This document shows, in pieces, positions 23,206 to 32,500 of a DNA stretch of 64,000 nucleotides. A program made the translations under genes and the position numbers. Location: contig NC_087073.1 in assembly GCF_026151205.1 (NCBI RefSeq), forward strand, positions 22,098,270 through 22,162,269, written 5' to 3'. The DNA is from Bolinopsis microptera. Taxonomy: Eukaryota > Ctenophora > Tentaculata > Lobata > Bolinopsidae. Numbering within the stretch: position 1 is the first letter of the stretch; every line of letters starts with the position of its first letter. The notes below the pieces were generated by a model. The model searched no databases and was not told where the DNA came from. It saw only the letters and a program-made list of their open reading frames with translations.

Positions 23206-23682
23206 GGCTTAATTGCTGGAGTTATGACAAGAATGGATCCCATTTCTGATTTATTACGAACGCTGTGGACCATGAGATCAAGCTATCGTTTTCTTGGAAG
23301 ATTCTAGGATTTAGTGTTTAACCGTCCATTAAATGGTTACGTATTTTTGTGCTACCCTTAAATTTGCCAAGAGTTTCATATACTGCAAGGCAAAATTTTG
23401 ATTTGCGACGAGCTGAACATGAACTATTTATATTTTACACATTTATGACTTCTTACATTCAGAATTACAATCTATGATTAAAATGTGATATGTTGTGATT
23501 TCATCACAAGGCTTAATTTATTTCTATTTCATTTAGTACTACTAAATATAATTGAAATGCAAAATGTATCGCAATAGAATAAGATGGCATTTAAGAATAA
23601 GATTTGATTAAAAAATACACAAAATTGAAAAAAAGCAAAGATGTCACATTCAAAATTGACATAACACAATAGGTTTCTCCAA
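23206..23682. other. Convergent 3' intergenic spacer, PRPF3 and CCSAP-like 1
   Basis: AT-rich and presumably both 3' UTRs. Candidate aataaa-like signals occur (aaaaaatacac, aataaga), but none is decisive. Confidence 0.5.
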
Positions 23683-24879
23683 TCATTTTAGGACTTTAAA
23701 AACAATTTTCTTTGGTGTAAAATCATAATAACTTGTAAAATTTCGTTTATATTCAGTTGACCACGAATCAGTGTCTCTCGGCTTGTTTTGAGTGCACAGA
23801 GCATCGCGAAACATTTTCATGGACATCGGAGGCTGTTTGATCATTAGTGGCTTCTTCTCAACTTCTTTACGGAAACTTTGTAGCCTTTCCCGCTCTTTCT
23901 TTGCTCGCAAAGCTGAGGAGTGAACCTCCTTACAATTTGGCTTCACATTATACGTATGGCGTATTCCTTTGTCGTTTCCACCATACATCGCAAACGGAGG
24001 ATGTTTTTTTGTAATTTGGCTTGTCTGCAAATTGTTAGCTTCATGTGTAGAAGTACTTTGTTGAGCATTCTGCCAAACTACTGGACCTGTGTATTTAGAG
24101 ATTTGGTGTTTAATGTTGGGCTTAGGTCTCACTGGAGGTACTGATCTTATCATGGGTCGTATCAGTCTCTTCACTATCAGAGACCTTCGTGCATCCTCCG
24201 ATAACGAATCTTTTGCTCCAGTTTTTAGCGATTCTGAACTTTGTTCTTCGGTCGTAGAGGGAGCTTCAGTCTGTTGCCTATTCTTTTTTTTTCCTTTCGC
24301 CGACGATGACTTCTTGTCAATTTCTGATACAGTGGCTACGGTTGCTTCTTTGTTGATCCTTTCAGTCGTGACTTTTATTGTTTGAACATCATTGCAATTT
24401 TTATTGACTTTTTTCTCTGGGTCAAAATCTATATGAACCAACCATTCACCCGATTTTTGGGTAGAAGACGAACTTACCACATTCCGTGGCGAAAGATTGG
24501 AAAAGCTCTTTTGACAACACTTACAGCTTGGGTCAGAAGCTTGGGATCCTTTTTTGTTGTGATTGACTTCCGAGGCTGAATGAGATTTAGGTACCTGATC
24601 TCTGCTCCTTGCTGAGAACTCTCGATCCATATTTACAACAACTTTAGTTGGACTTGGAGGCGGTGATGTTGTACTGTTCGTTCTTACTGCACCATCGATT
24701 TTGTTCACATGTAGAACCTTGGGCTCCCAGTTAATTGGCTGATGCCGCATTCCATTCAAAACTCTGTCCTTGCGCTGGTTTGCCAATTGGTGAAAGTTTT
24801 TCCGTGCCTCTCCGCTCCATAGAAGTCGTCCAAAATTAGATTCATACTCTGATGTCGCTCTTTCTTTCGAAATAGACAT
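23683..24879 (-). CDS. CCSAP-like protein, paralogue 1 (centriole, cilia and spindle-associated)
   Basis: Single-exon 398-aa frame. Three blocks match vertebrate CCSAP in order. The N-terminal block starts SEYESNFGRLLWSG and continues to HQPINWEP. The central block is PPFAMYGGNDKGIRHTYNV followed by EVHSSALRAKKERERLQ. The C-terminal block is WSTEYKRNFTSYYDF. The long middle is low-complexity, Ser/Lys-rich and probably disordered, which makes it longer than human CCSAP (about 270 aa). A Cys-rich patch (CKCCQKSF) lies in it. Vertebrate CCSAP binds polyglutamylated microtubules of centrioles, cilia and spindle; the role here is inferred. The paralogue lies 2 kb upstream on the same strand. The start is the first Met, seven residues before SEYE. 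Confidence 0.82.
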   Translation of the reverse strand: MSISKERATSEYESNFGRLLWSGEARKNFHQLANQRKDRVLNGMRHQPINWEPKVLHVNKIDGAVRTNSTTSPPPSPTKVVVNMDREFSARSRDQVPKSHSASEVNHNKKGSQASDPSCKCCQKSFSNLSPRNVVSSSSTQKSGEWLVHIDFDPEKKVNKNCNDVQTIKVTTERINKEATVATVSEIDKKSSSAKGKKKNRQQTEAPSTTEEQSSESLKTGAKDSLSEDARRSLIVKRLIRPMIRSVPPVRPKPNIKHQISKYTGPVVWQNAQQSTSTHEANNLQTSQITKKHPPFAMYGGNDKGIRHTYNVKPNCKEVHSSALRAKKERERLQSFRKEVEKKPLMIKQPPMSMKMFRDALCTQNKPRDTDSWSTEYKRNFTSYYDFTPKKIVFKVLK

Positions 24880-25735
24880 TTATGAATAAATTCTGTTAAC
24901 TACTTTATTATCACGATGACCAATGACAGGTCCCTTAGACTTAATAAAACGATACAAGCGTGTGATACGGTTGGCATAGACGAATTTTATGCCAAATTAA
25001 AGTGAATAAATCGATAAACTCTTCATGATGAAGTAATATAGATACAACAAAAACCTAACGAACGTGCGTATGTACACAACTTGCCTGCAGATTTTATTAC
25101 ATACAGCTGCTCCTTCATAAATCTCAGTACTCTGAGTCTGATTCGGCCGCTGAATTTCAATGAAACTGATACGAATTGAAATGCAATCAAAATATTTCAT
25201 TTAAATCATTTCGTGACGATCCAGGATTGAAATTATTAATTTAACTTTAAGTTTAGTGAAATGTTATTTTTACGATTTCTGTCAGCTAGAGAGTATATAT
25301 GATATAATTATATTTATATATAGTAGAGCTGTCGCGCGCACAAAATCAAATATCACCTGAATTTGTGACCTGCTCCGGTTTTTAGTTGATTGATGATTGA
25401 TGATGTCAACCCTTTCAGATTGCGCGCATACCCATATAATATTCATAACCTCTGTAAAGCACGCGACCTTGCAGTTGCCCTGAACACTTAACTGCACAAT
25501 TAAGCGGTTCTTTTACGCCCACTTTTCACTTTTGTAATTGTATTTGTATATCTCAATCAGCGTTTAATTGTTAGGATGATGATTAAATTTAACAACCGCA
25601 TTCAGTGTTATTGGTTATACTTATACGTATACTTATAGTTATATTTATACTTATAGTTATATTATAAAGAAGGACTACTTTTTTACTGTTAGTGTTTAAT
25701 GACAAATAAAAGAAATATCTTATGAATATGAAATT

Positions 25736-25842
25736 TGCTCTAATCAAAGCCCTTTCTCTTGCATGTTGCAGTTGCAGTAGCGGCACACTCACTGGATTTT
25801 ATTATTTTACGCAGTACGCGTAGACTCATGGCTATGTGAAAT
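25736..25842 (+). mobile_element. MITE family M3 copy
   Basis: tttgctctaatcaaagccct ... catggctatgtgaaat; the middle is diverged and AT-rich. Confidence 0.75.
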
Positions 25843-25990
25843 AAGAAATCATTATAAATAACTTTCATTGTCGTAATATAAATAAGTACAAAGTAGCATC
25901 ATCAAAACTTTGTCATTTTTGGGGTCGTTCACATATATTTATAATATTACGAAATCACTTTTTGGACAATTTTAACCCCCTCCCACCTCC

Positions 25991-26114
25991 TTGTATCACG
26001 TGGTGACCCCACGGTCGCTTCACTATATATATACGGTCGCTTCACTGTAGCGTCTTCGACGCTACAGGGGGAGCCGCGCACTTCGTGCGCGGCGGGTCAT
26101 ACAACGTATGACAA
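25991..26114 (+). mobile_element. MITE family M1 copy
   Basis: Lies between the two CCSAP-like genes. Contains a duplicated cggtcgcttcact segment. Confidence 0.86.
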
Positions 26115-26276
26115 CCACCTCCGTAATCAGTTTTAAACATAGCTTTTGCATATTGTGTCAAAATTACACTATCCTAATCATTTGAAAAGCCCTCCCCATC
26201 TGCTGATTACGTTGTACGTAATATGTCAATGTGAACTGTGAACGACCCCTTACCAGTACCACTCACAAGCTTTGAA

Positions 26277-26341
26277 TTACTGGGCCGCGCTCAGCCTGTC
26301 ATTCCGCCGAATGAACATGATAGCCTGAGGTCCCCAGGTAT
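26277..26341 (-). mobile_element. MITE family M2 copy
   Basis: Short copy between the two CCSAP-like genes. ttactgggccgcgctcagcc ... tccccaggta. Confidence 0.82.
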
Positions 26342-26826
26342 GCTTTGAAATAATCGGTATCAAAAAAATAAAATAGGAAAATGCTTGTTTTCTCCCACAA
26401 CAATTTACAAATTCAGTACTCTGGCGTGAAACTGAACGACGGTTGAAATAATGAATAAAATTAAAATCACATTTCTGCATTCTGGCTCCTTTTTTACTCC
26501 TTTCAAATATACGTGAACAACCAAAAACAAATTTGTCTTACATATAATATATGTAACATATTATTATTAGATGGAATATTGGAGACGTATCACTATCAGC
26601 AATCAGTATCACCATTCACCGCGTAGAACTAGAAGTAGAACTAGAACCAATATGCAATAGTAATAGTAATACCAAATACTACAGCCAAATAGTATTAATA
26701 TTATTTATTATTAATATTATTAATATTAATATTTATTGTACTAAAAGACAAAATCTCTGAAAGTTTAAAAATCAATTTAGTTTAGCGCTTATCCTTAAAT
26801 CGAAGTAAGACTAAGACTTATCAAAA

Positions 26827-27888
26827 TCATTTTATTGGATTAAAATGCTTAAAATTTCCTTGGTATTCGGTGACCCACAATCGAATGTCTCTTGGTAAGT
26901 CTGTAGCGTCTACATCTTCTTTTTTAAGCTCGCTGGACCCTACTTTTTGAAATCCTATTCCCATACCTTTGGCAGCATTTTTTACTCTATGGTCCCTCAG
27001 TTCATGACTTCGAGCAGTTTCACTTTCGCCGCCATATAATGCAAAAGGAGCAAAAGCTTGCTTAGTCGTGACTCCTTTCTTGCACATTTTGGATCCCGTT
27101 CTGACCTGAACGTCAGATGACGATATCGGCAATTTGGTGTATTTACGAGAGGCAGAGCTGTGGAATGTGTCACTCGTACTTGGTCTACTTGTCCCATAAC
27201 TACTTCCAGTTCCGCCAGTGTTAGGTCTACTCCTACCAGTACTTGGTATGATATCTGAAGTCCGACTTGGGGGGCGACTGTAATCCTTGTGTCCACTTAA
27301 TCTACAACTGGAGGCTGATTTTGGTCTACAAATTGATGATGCTCTGGTATCTGATCTCGAGCCACTACCAGGTTTTCTAAGCCTCTTTCTATCGTCTTCA
27401 CAAGCACTTGCCGGAGTTGGACTCCTTTGGTTACTAGAACGCTTTAGACTGAGTGAGCTGTCCCTGCCATTATGGTTATCTGCTTCTCTTATGTCGAGAA
27501 CAACGAAATCAGATGATTGACTTTGCGATCGAGATGGTTTTCCACACCAAGCAGATTTAATCCTACTCGGAGGTTCTGGCCGTTTAACTCCAACCTTCCG
27601 ATCGGTTAACTGTTTGGATGAATTCTGATCCTGACAACAGCACTTGGGCAGATATTCAGATGATATGCTCTGAATGTCGTCACTTTCTCCGTCCTTACTA
27701 TGGTCCCAGTGAATAGGTGCATGTTTGGCCGCTTGGAGCATACGTGTTCTCCTGTCCTTACTCAATTGGAAATAATGCGATCGAGTTGCACTGTCCCAGA
27801 GCTGACGGTTATACTTGTTATTATACTCTGTAGAATAGTTGGACACAGGCTTCATTATGTCAACTTTATCTAAAACATAGCTAGTCAT
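26827..27888 (-). CDS. CCSAP-like protein, paralogue 2
   Basis: The open frame extends to 28074, but homology begins near STEYNNKYNRQLWDSATRSH. The likely starts are Met at 27888 (MTSYVLDK) or at 27855 (MKPVSNY). The 62 residues before that are hydrophobic, unlike the family, and read as 5' UTR or intron. Blocks shared with paralogue 1 are the N-terminal STEY to HAPIHWDH segment, FAPFALYGGESETARSHEL, and the C-terminal LWVTEYQGNFKHFNPIK. The central block lacks the SALRAKKER helix of paralogue 1. The middle is Ser/Arg-rich and disordered, with a Cys patch (CCCQDQN) at the position of CKCC in paralogue 1. The shared architecture and neighbouring position indicate an old tandem duplication. Function is inferred from CCSAP only. 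Confidence 0.72.
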   Translation of the reverse strand: MTSYVLDKVDIMKPVSNYSTEYNNKYNRQLWDSATRSHYFQLSKDRRTRMLQAAKHAPIHWDHSKDGESDDIQSISSEYLPKCCCQDQNSSKQLTDRKVGVKRPEPPSRIKSAWCGKPSRSQSQSSDFVVLDIREADNHNGRDSSLSLKRSSNQRSPTPASACEDDRKRLRKPGSGSRSDTRASSICRPKSASSCRLSGHKDYSRPPSRTSDIIPSTGRSRPNTGGTGSSYGTSRPSTSDTFHSSASRKYTKLPISSSDVQVRTGSKMCKKGVTTKQAFAPFALYGGESETARSHELRDHRVKNAAKGMGIGFQKVGSSELKKEDVDATDLPRDIRLWVTEYQGNFKHFNPIK

Positions 27889-28074
27889 TGTCGTGGTCAA
27901 AGATAAAATTAGAAAAACTGATACTCCCATGGAAGCCGACCTTGTTATCAGTGATGAAAGGAAACAGAGTTGCTCCTTCGTAAACTTCCACATTGAAATC
28001 GAAATAGGGTGGTCATAAAACAGATGGTTGAGCCGCGCGATGCACAAAGGATAGGAGCCGTACCAGTTATACAT

Positions 28075-28609
28075 TCACCGGTGGGATCATCCAGCTGACA
28101 TACCAACGGCTAGGCATGGTCATTCTGAACGATGAGTCCTAATCAGTCATTACTTTTCTGCTCTCATTGGGTATCCCTGCACTGGGCTACCTATACTAGA
28201 CCGACTGGTAGAGCATATTTCCACTAAATCTCAGAAGGATGGTACGTGAGCGCGAAATTTATCTAAAATTTTGCTGCGCACCTCTTACTTGAGATGACGC
28301 TGTGTCTTATTTTGCTAGTACCTAAAGATGTTACGAACTAGGACATGTTCCAGGATTCGACGTCACGAATTATTGCTATATGATTTAAAACAAATGAAGT
28401 TACATTATTAATTGATCTGCCATTATAGCAATTGCATTATCAAGATACATCCATACTGATATCAAACCTAAATATTATTCACGAAAATTCGTTAAACTAT
28501 TTACAGCTGATATTTTAAAACAAAATAGACAAATTCAAATTAAGATTGAAAAAATATTAAAACATGTCAACATCACATCAATTAAGTTTTAGTTTAGATC
28601 ATGATCAGT
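28075..28609. other. Spacer between CCSAP-like 2 and the C18orf32 homologue
   Basis: The upper end is the rest of the C18orf32 3' UTR on the minus strand. No other gene seen. Confidence 0.5.
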
Positions 28610-28680
28610 TCAGAAAAACAAACATCAGGCGTGCTTCTGTCAGTGACTTTCGAGAGCAGCCGTCATCAAATCATTTTCCA
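28610..28680 (-). promoter_or_regulatory. Predicted SECIS element (form 2) in the 3' UTR of the C18orf32 homologue
   Basis: Read on the minus strand directly after the stop. Helix 1 pairs GGAAAA (28679-28674) with TTTTCT (28617-28612). An internal loop follows. The non-Watson-Crick quartet is TGAC (28665-28662, within ATGA 28666-28663) opposite TGAT (28627-28624). Helix 2 starts immediately with GGC/GCC, then TGCT/AGCA and CT/AG with single bulges. Unpaired AAA lies at 28650-28648, 12 nt after ATGA, the spacing expected of a SECIS. A mini-stem GTC-act-GAC (28647-28639) tops the loop, which makes it form 2. All invariant positions were seen directly; the fold was done by hand. Confidence 0.8.
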
Positions 28681-29000
28681 TCACTGAGTCTTGACTTTAT
28701 CCCCCTCCTGAAAAGATTAAAACATTTTATTAACTATCTTAACTACGGCCTGTGTTATTGGCACTAATATATTAATTGTAATACTTTGATTTTAAGGCAG
28801 TAAAATTACATGAAACTACTGAAAAATTCAAAGATTTTCACCTCCTCTACTGGAAAATCGTTAGTTTTCTCCGAACCGATAGCTTTGTCAGGGGCCGTCT
28901 CCTCCACGGCAGGCCTCCAGTAGCGATCAACTAACGGTTTGATAAACTTAGCGTAGATCCATAGGAATAAAGGGATAACAATACACGATATTCAAACCAT
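28681..29000 (-). CDS. C18orf32/UPF0729 homologue with in-frame TGA at codon 3: candidate selenoprotein
   Basis: Two coding exons, 28842-29000 and 28681-28707, joined in phase 0 through GT/AG (acceptor ...cttttcag). With TGA read as Sec (U), the product is 61 residues. It starts MVUISCIVIPLFLWIYAKF, continues KPLVDRYWRPAVEETAPDKA and ends EGDKVKTQ before a TGA stop. From family knowledge, human C18orf32 starts MVCIPCIVIP and then a similar LLWIY segment, so the TGA (28992-28994) sits exactly on conserved Cys3 of CxxC. Residues 4-17 are hydrophobic, a likely membrane anchor. Exon 1 has no other in-frame ATG, so the conserved protein can only be made by decoding TGA. Start context is ggaagATGG. 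A SECIS-like fold follows the stop. The alternative is a pseudogene, but splice sites and the rest of the frame are intact. The biochemical function of this small ER or lipid-droplet-associated family is not settled. The family assignment rests on recalled homology, not a search. Confidence 0.82.
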
Positions 29001-29548
29001 CTTCCGTAATCGGTAGGTCTCTGCCCCTTCTCTAAGCGAGGGTTATTCTTGATTTCTTGGCTAAGTGGCAGCGACATCATTAATATTTAGTTAGAAACTT
29101 AACAGAATTTGGTAGAAAACATTAACAAGGAATTTATGAACAGATTTAGTAACAATGAAAATATCCGACAATGCATTGAGTAGAGACGCAGAGTTGTATT
29201 TCCAATATTGGGGATTCTCTTTAAAAAACTAGGTCGTTTCAATAAAACAAGGATGTAACATTTAAATAAAGAGGTAAAATATGTTCAAACAAAGTAATCA
29301 TTATTTGTACAATATGTAGGCTCGGTCATTTCGTATGATTATTAGTAATTGATTAAGAAATAATATCATAAGCACGAAAACATCTCTCATTTCATTTTCA
29401 TCACCATTTTTGCATTTCGTCATTTCAATACTGGGAGTTTTACTCGAATCTTTAACATCAAATTTGGACTTATGTCACAGCGGCCGGTCAGAAAAGCTCA
29501 AAGTTAACTTAGCACTGAATATTAAAATAAAGTAAAACTCTGAAACTC
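29001..29548. other. Spacer between the C18orf32 homologue and SNRNP200
   Basis: Contains the C18orf32 5' UTR. A possible acceptor (gccacttag, minus, near 29060) and an ATGATG at 29080-29075 precede the start. The SNRNP200 3' UTR occupies the upper part. Confidence 0.5.
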
Positions 29549-32500
29549 TCAATCTCCCTCACTGCTGCTCTCTGAAGACTCGACTCCCTCGTTGACACCG
29601 AGCTTGAACCCGTATTCCTGATCACATCCCATATACGAGTCGCACATGAAGAACAGCGTGTAGTCATGTGATCCTGGTTCAGGTGCCATGAACTCCAGCT
29701 TCACACTTGCCTTCTGATATAACGTGATACGTTTAATTGAGGTCAAAGTGTTCGTTTTGGTGTCTCCAATTACCACCCACCAGCCCTCCTCTCGTTTTGT
29801 TGGAAAGAAAGGAGCGATCACGTGACCAACGACTTCGTCCTCTCTTTCTAGGTCTACTGTTACTGTGACCGGGCCACCGGACTTGATATTGTCCTTGTCT
29901 TGAATCTTGTACACTAACTCAATGTTAGGGTAGCGGTTACAGTACCGAGCTAGATCCTGATAGAAGATTATTTTCAGTTAAATCGAACCGGCTAGGTCAA
30001 ATAACTAAATAATAAAGCAAACAATCACCTTTATTGGGGAAATACAATACACATAAACGATTAGCTGATTAGAAACCCCAGATTCTAAGTTCTAACCTGC
30101 ATCTTGTTATCAGGTAGCTGAAGAAGTTCATTCCTCTCATCATCCTCCAGATCCATAATATCAAACACACTCTCTACTTCTTTAGTTTCACACCTGAAAC
30201 AGTTTGTAATCAACATGATATTTCATAATTCATCTGAAGTGAAAGTAACAAATATAGAAGGAATTCGGAGTAGGTATAACCGCCGTTTGAGTGATCGTGT
30301 AATTTCTAACCGTTTGATCATTTCGTCAGTGAAATGAGGGAGTTGTTTGAGGTAACTGTCCTTCTTCCACATGGCTTGAGTGCACATCTGTGAGAGCTCC
30401 ATGGCCGCCAGGGCTGGTCCCAACCAGCCGCTACTTGACAATACGTCTACACACGCCTAAAGACAAAGGAGGGTTTGACTTTTATCATGATAGGAAATGT
30501 TGAGATCAAATGCTACCTTAAATAACCACAAGGTAGAAAACTTGAGCTATCACTTGATCATCTATATATTTTTCCATTGGAGAATCCAGATCCAGTTACA
30601 AATAACTTGAGATGATAAAAGATGGCCAAATTAGTATTTCTTGAAGACCTTTTTCCTACATAATTACCTGGATGAGTCGGACAGTTCGTTTGAGGATATC
30701 ATCCTTATCACTCTGTAACTCAGTAGGCAGTATGATTCTAGATAAGTGAGACTGAAGGAGCAGGTTAGCTTTGCAGTGAGGGTCATTGAACTTGTGTCCC
30801 TCAGGAAGTTTCTGTGGTATTCTGTTGCTCAGTTGTTTTAAAATGTTCTCCTCGTGATGACGAACTGATAAGGAACTGTATTCTGCTGCCGCTGATATTA
30901 TCTCTATTATACCTGCAAACACCGAGATGTTGTTAGACTATTTGGGGATATCATAAATAACGAATTAAATAACAGATGCAGACGAATGATAAACATCATT
31001 ACATTCTGGCTTAATCGAAACGTCAAGATCATATTTTTGAGAATGACAGAAACCTTTCATTTTAGTTTTAGGAGTGAGAGAAAGAGAGAAGAGTTCGATG
31101 GTAGTGTAGTTGATGTAATAGTATGCAGCGATCATGCCCAGATTGAGTGGTGTAGTGTCCATGTCGTCCTCGATAGCCAGACACATAGACTGTTCCAGAT
31201 CATTGAGTGTGTTCTCCACTAGATCAGATAAATGATCCGAAAAGTGGCGATGTGAGGAGCCCTGGTAGAATAATTAGAAGATAATTAGTGAGTAGTATAG
31301 ACGCTGAGCTCAAACTAATACAAATAACAATACCTCTTATACAAACGCTCTTATCAAAATTTACTCAAATAAAAAAAATTAACCTGTAAGTTGTAGTAAT
31401 TAGGGTTTTGAGTAAGTCTCCTGTACAAGAAGGTCCAGGTAAGATAGTCCACAGCGTCCTGTTTGTTCTCCACCGTCTTGGTGACCACCTCCGCGTTGAA
31501 ATGATCATGTAACACGTGATCAAGATGTGACTCAACTGGTAGAGGTTCGTAAAGGAACTTCCTGAAGAACTCCTTTTTGGATCCCTGGCACATTACCACA
31601 CATACTCCGTTCTGGTCGTGAAGAGGTCTGTTAGCGCGGCCCACCATTTGTAACATGTCAGTTATAGGATAATCCACATAACGGTGCTCTTTGCCGTCGT
31701 AGTATTGGGTATCCATGACGACCACCAGGTGGGAGGAGATGGGACTACCCCAGGCAAGCTGTCTGGTGCTCACCATCACCTGAACTGCTCCGATATCAAA
31801 CAACTTGTCCACAATACTCCGCTCTGTTTCGGGCAGACCTTCGTGCGCGTACGCTACACCATGGGACAGAGTCTCGCACAGAGTCTTATCAGTAAGCTGG
31901 TCCAGGTATGGCTTCAAATCGTCTTCTGAACAGTGCAGGAACTTCTTGGGACTTCCTTCTGCAGCTGCAAAAGTAAGTACGTCTATAGCTGTGAGACGGG
32001 CTTGTTTTCGGGACGGTACGTAGACTATGACGGGTTTGGTGGGGGAATGTTTGCAGATGGCGTTGTAGACAGGTTTCATCATGCAGAGCAGGCGTGACTG
32101 CGCATGTGTGATATGGAACCCGTTAATGTGGAGCTCTAGTGGAACTGGCCGGACGTTGGGGTGGAAGTTGAAGATAGAGTTGGTGTGACAACCCAGCCAT
32201 TCTCCTATATCCTTAGCATTAGCTAGGGAGGATGACAATGCCACAATACGGATATTCTTCTCAATTTGAGCGCTCATATACCTCATCCTAGTGCAAACAA
32301 CTTCTAACACAGGACCAACATCACCTCCGATCAGATGAACATCGTCAACAATGAACAGGTCCACATTCTGAACATTCTTCCTCTGCTTCCAACGACGAGA
32401 CAGAATGTCCCACTTCTCAGCAGTACTTAGGATAATGTTCCCCTTGGCTAAAAGCTTTAGATCTACACTGGTCTCCCCAGTCAAGACTACCACCTTCTTG

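Larger units (their letters stand above)
24880..26826. other. Spacer between CCSAP-like paralogues
   Basis: AT-rich, with one copy each of M1, M2 and M3. No coding exon seen. Confidence 0.6.

Noticed and set aside
27889..28074. N-terminal 62 residues of CCSAP-like 2 as a signal or membrane segment
   Set aside because: No counterpart in paralogue 1 or the family, and internal Mets fit homology better; probably untranslated.
28190..28260. tRNA-like segment (gactggtagagca)
   Set aside because: Only a D-arm-like match, no B box; too weak to call.
28992..28994. Reading the TGA in the C18orf32 homologue as a plain nonsense mutation
   Set aside because: Downstream frame, splice signals and stop are intact, the TGA replaces a Cys codon precisely, and a SECIS-like fold follows. 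It remains the main alternative but is less likely.
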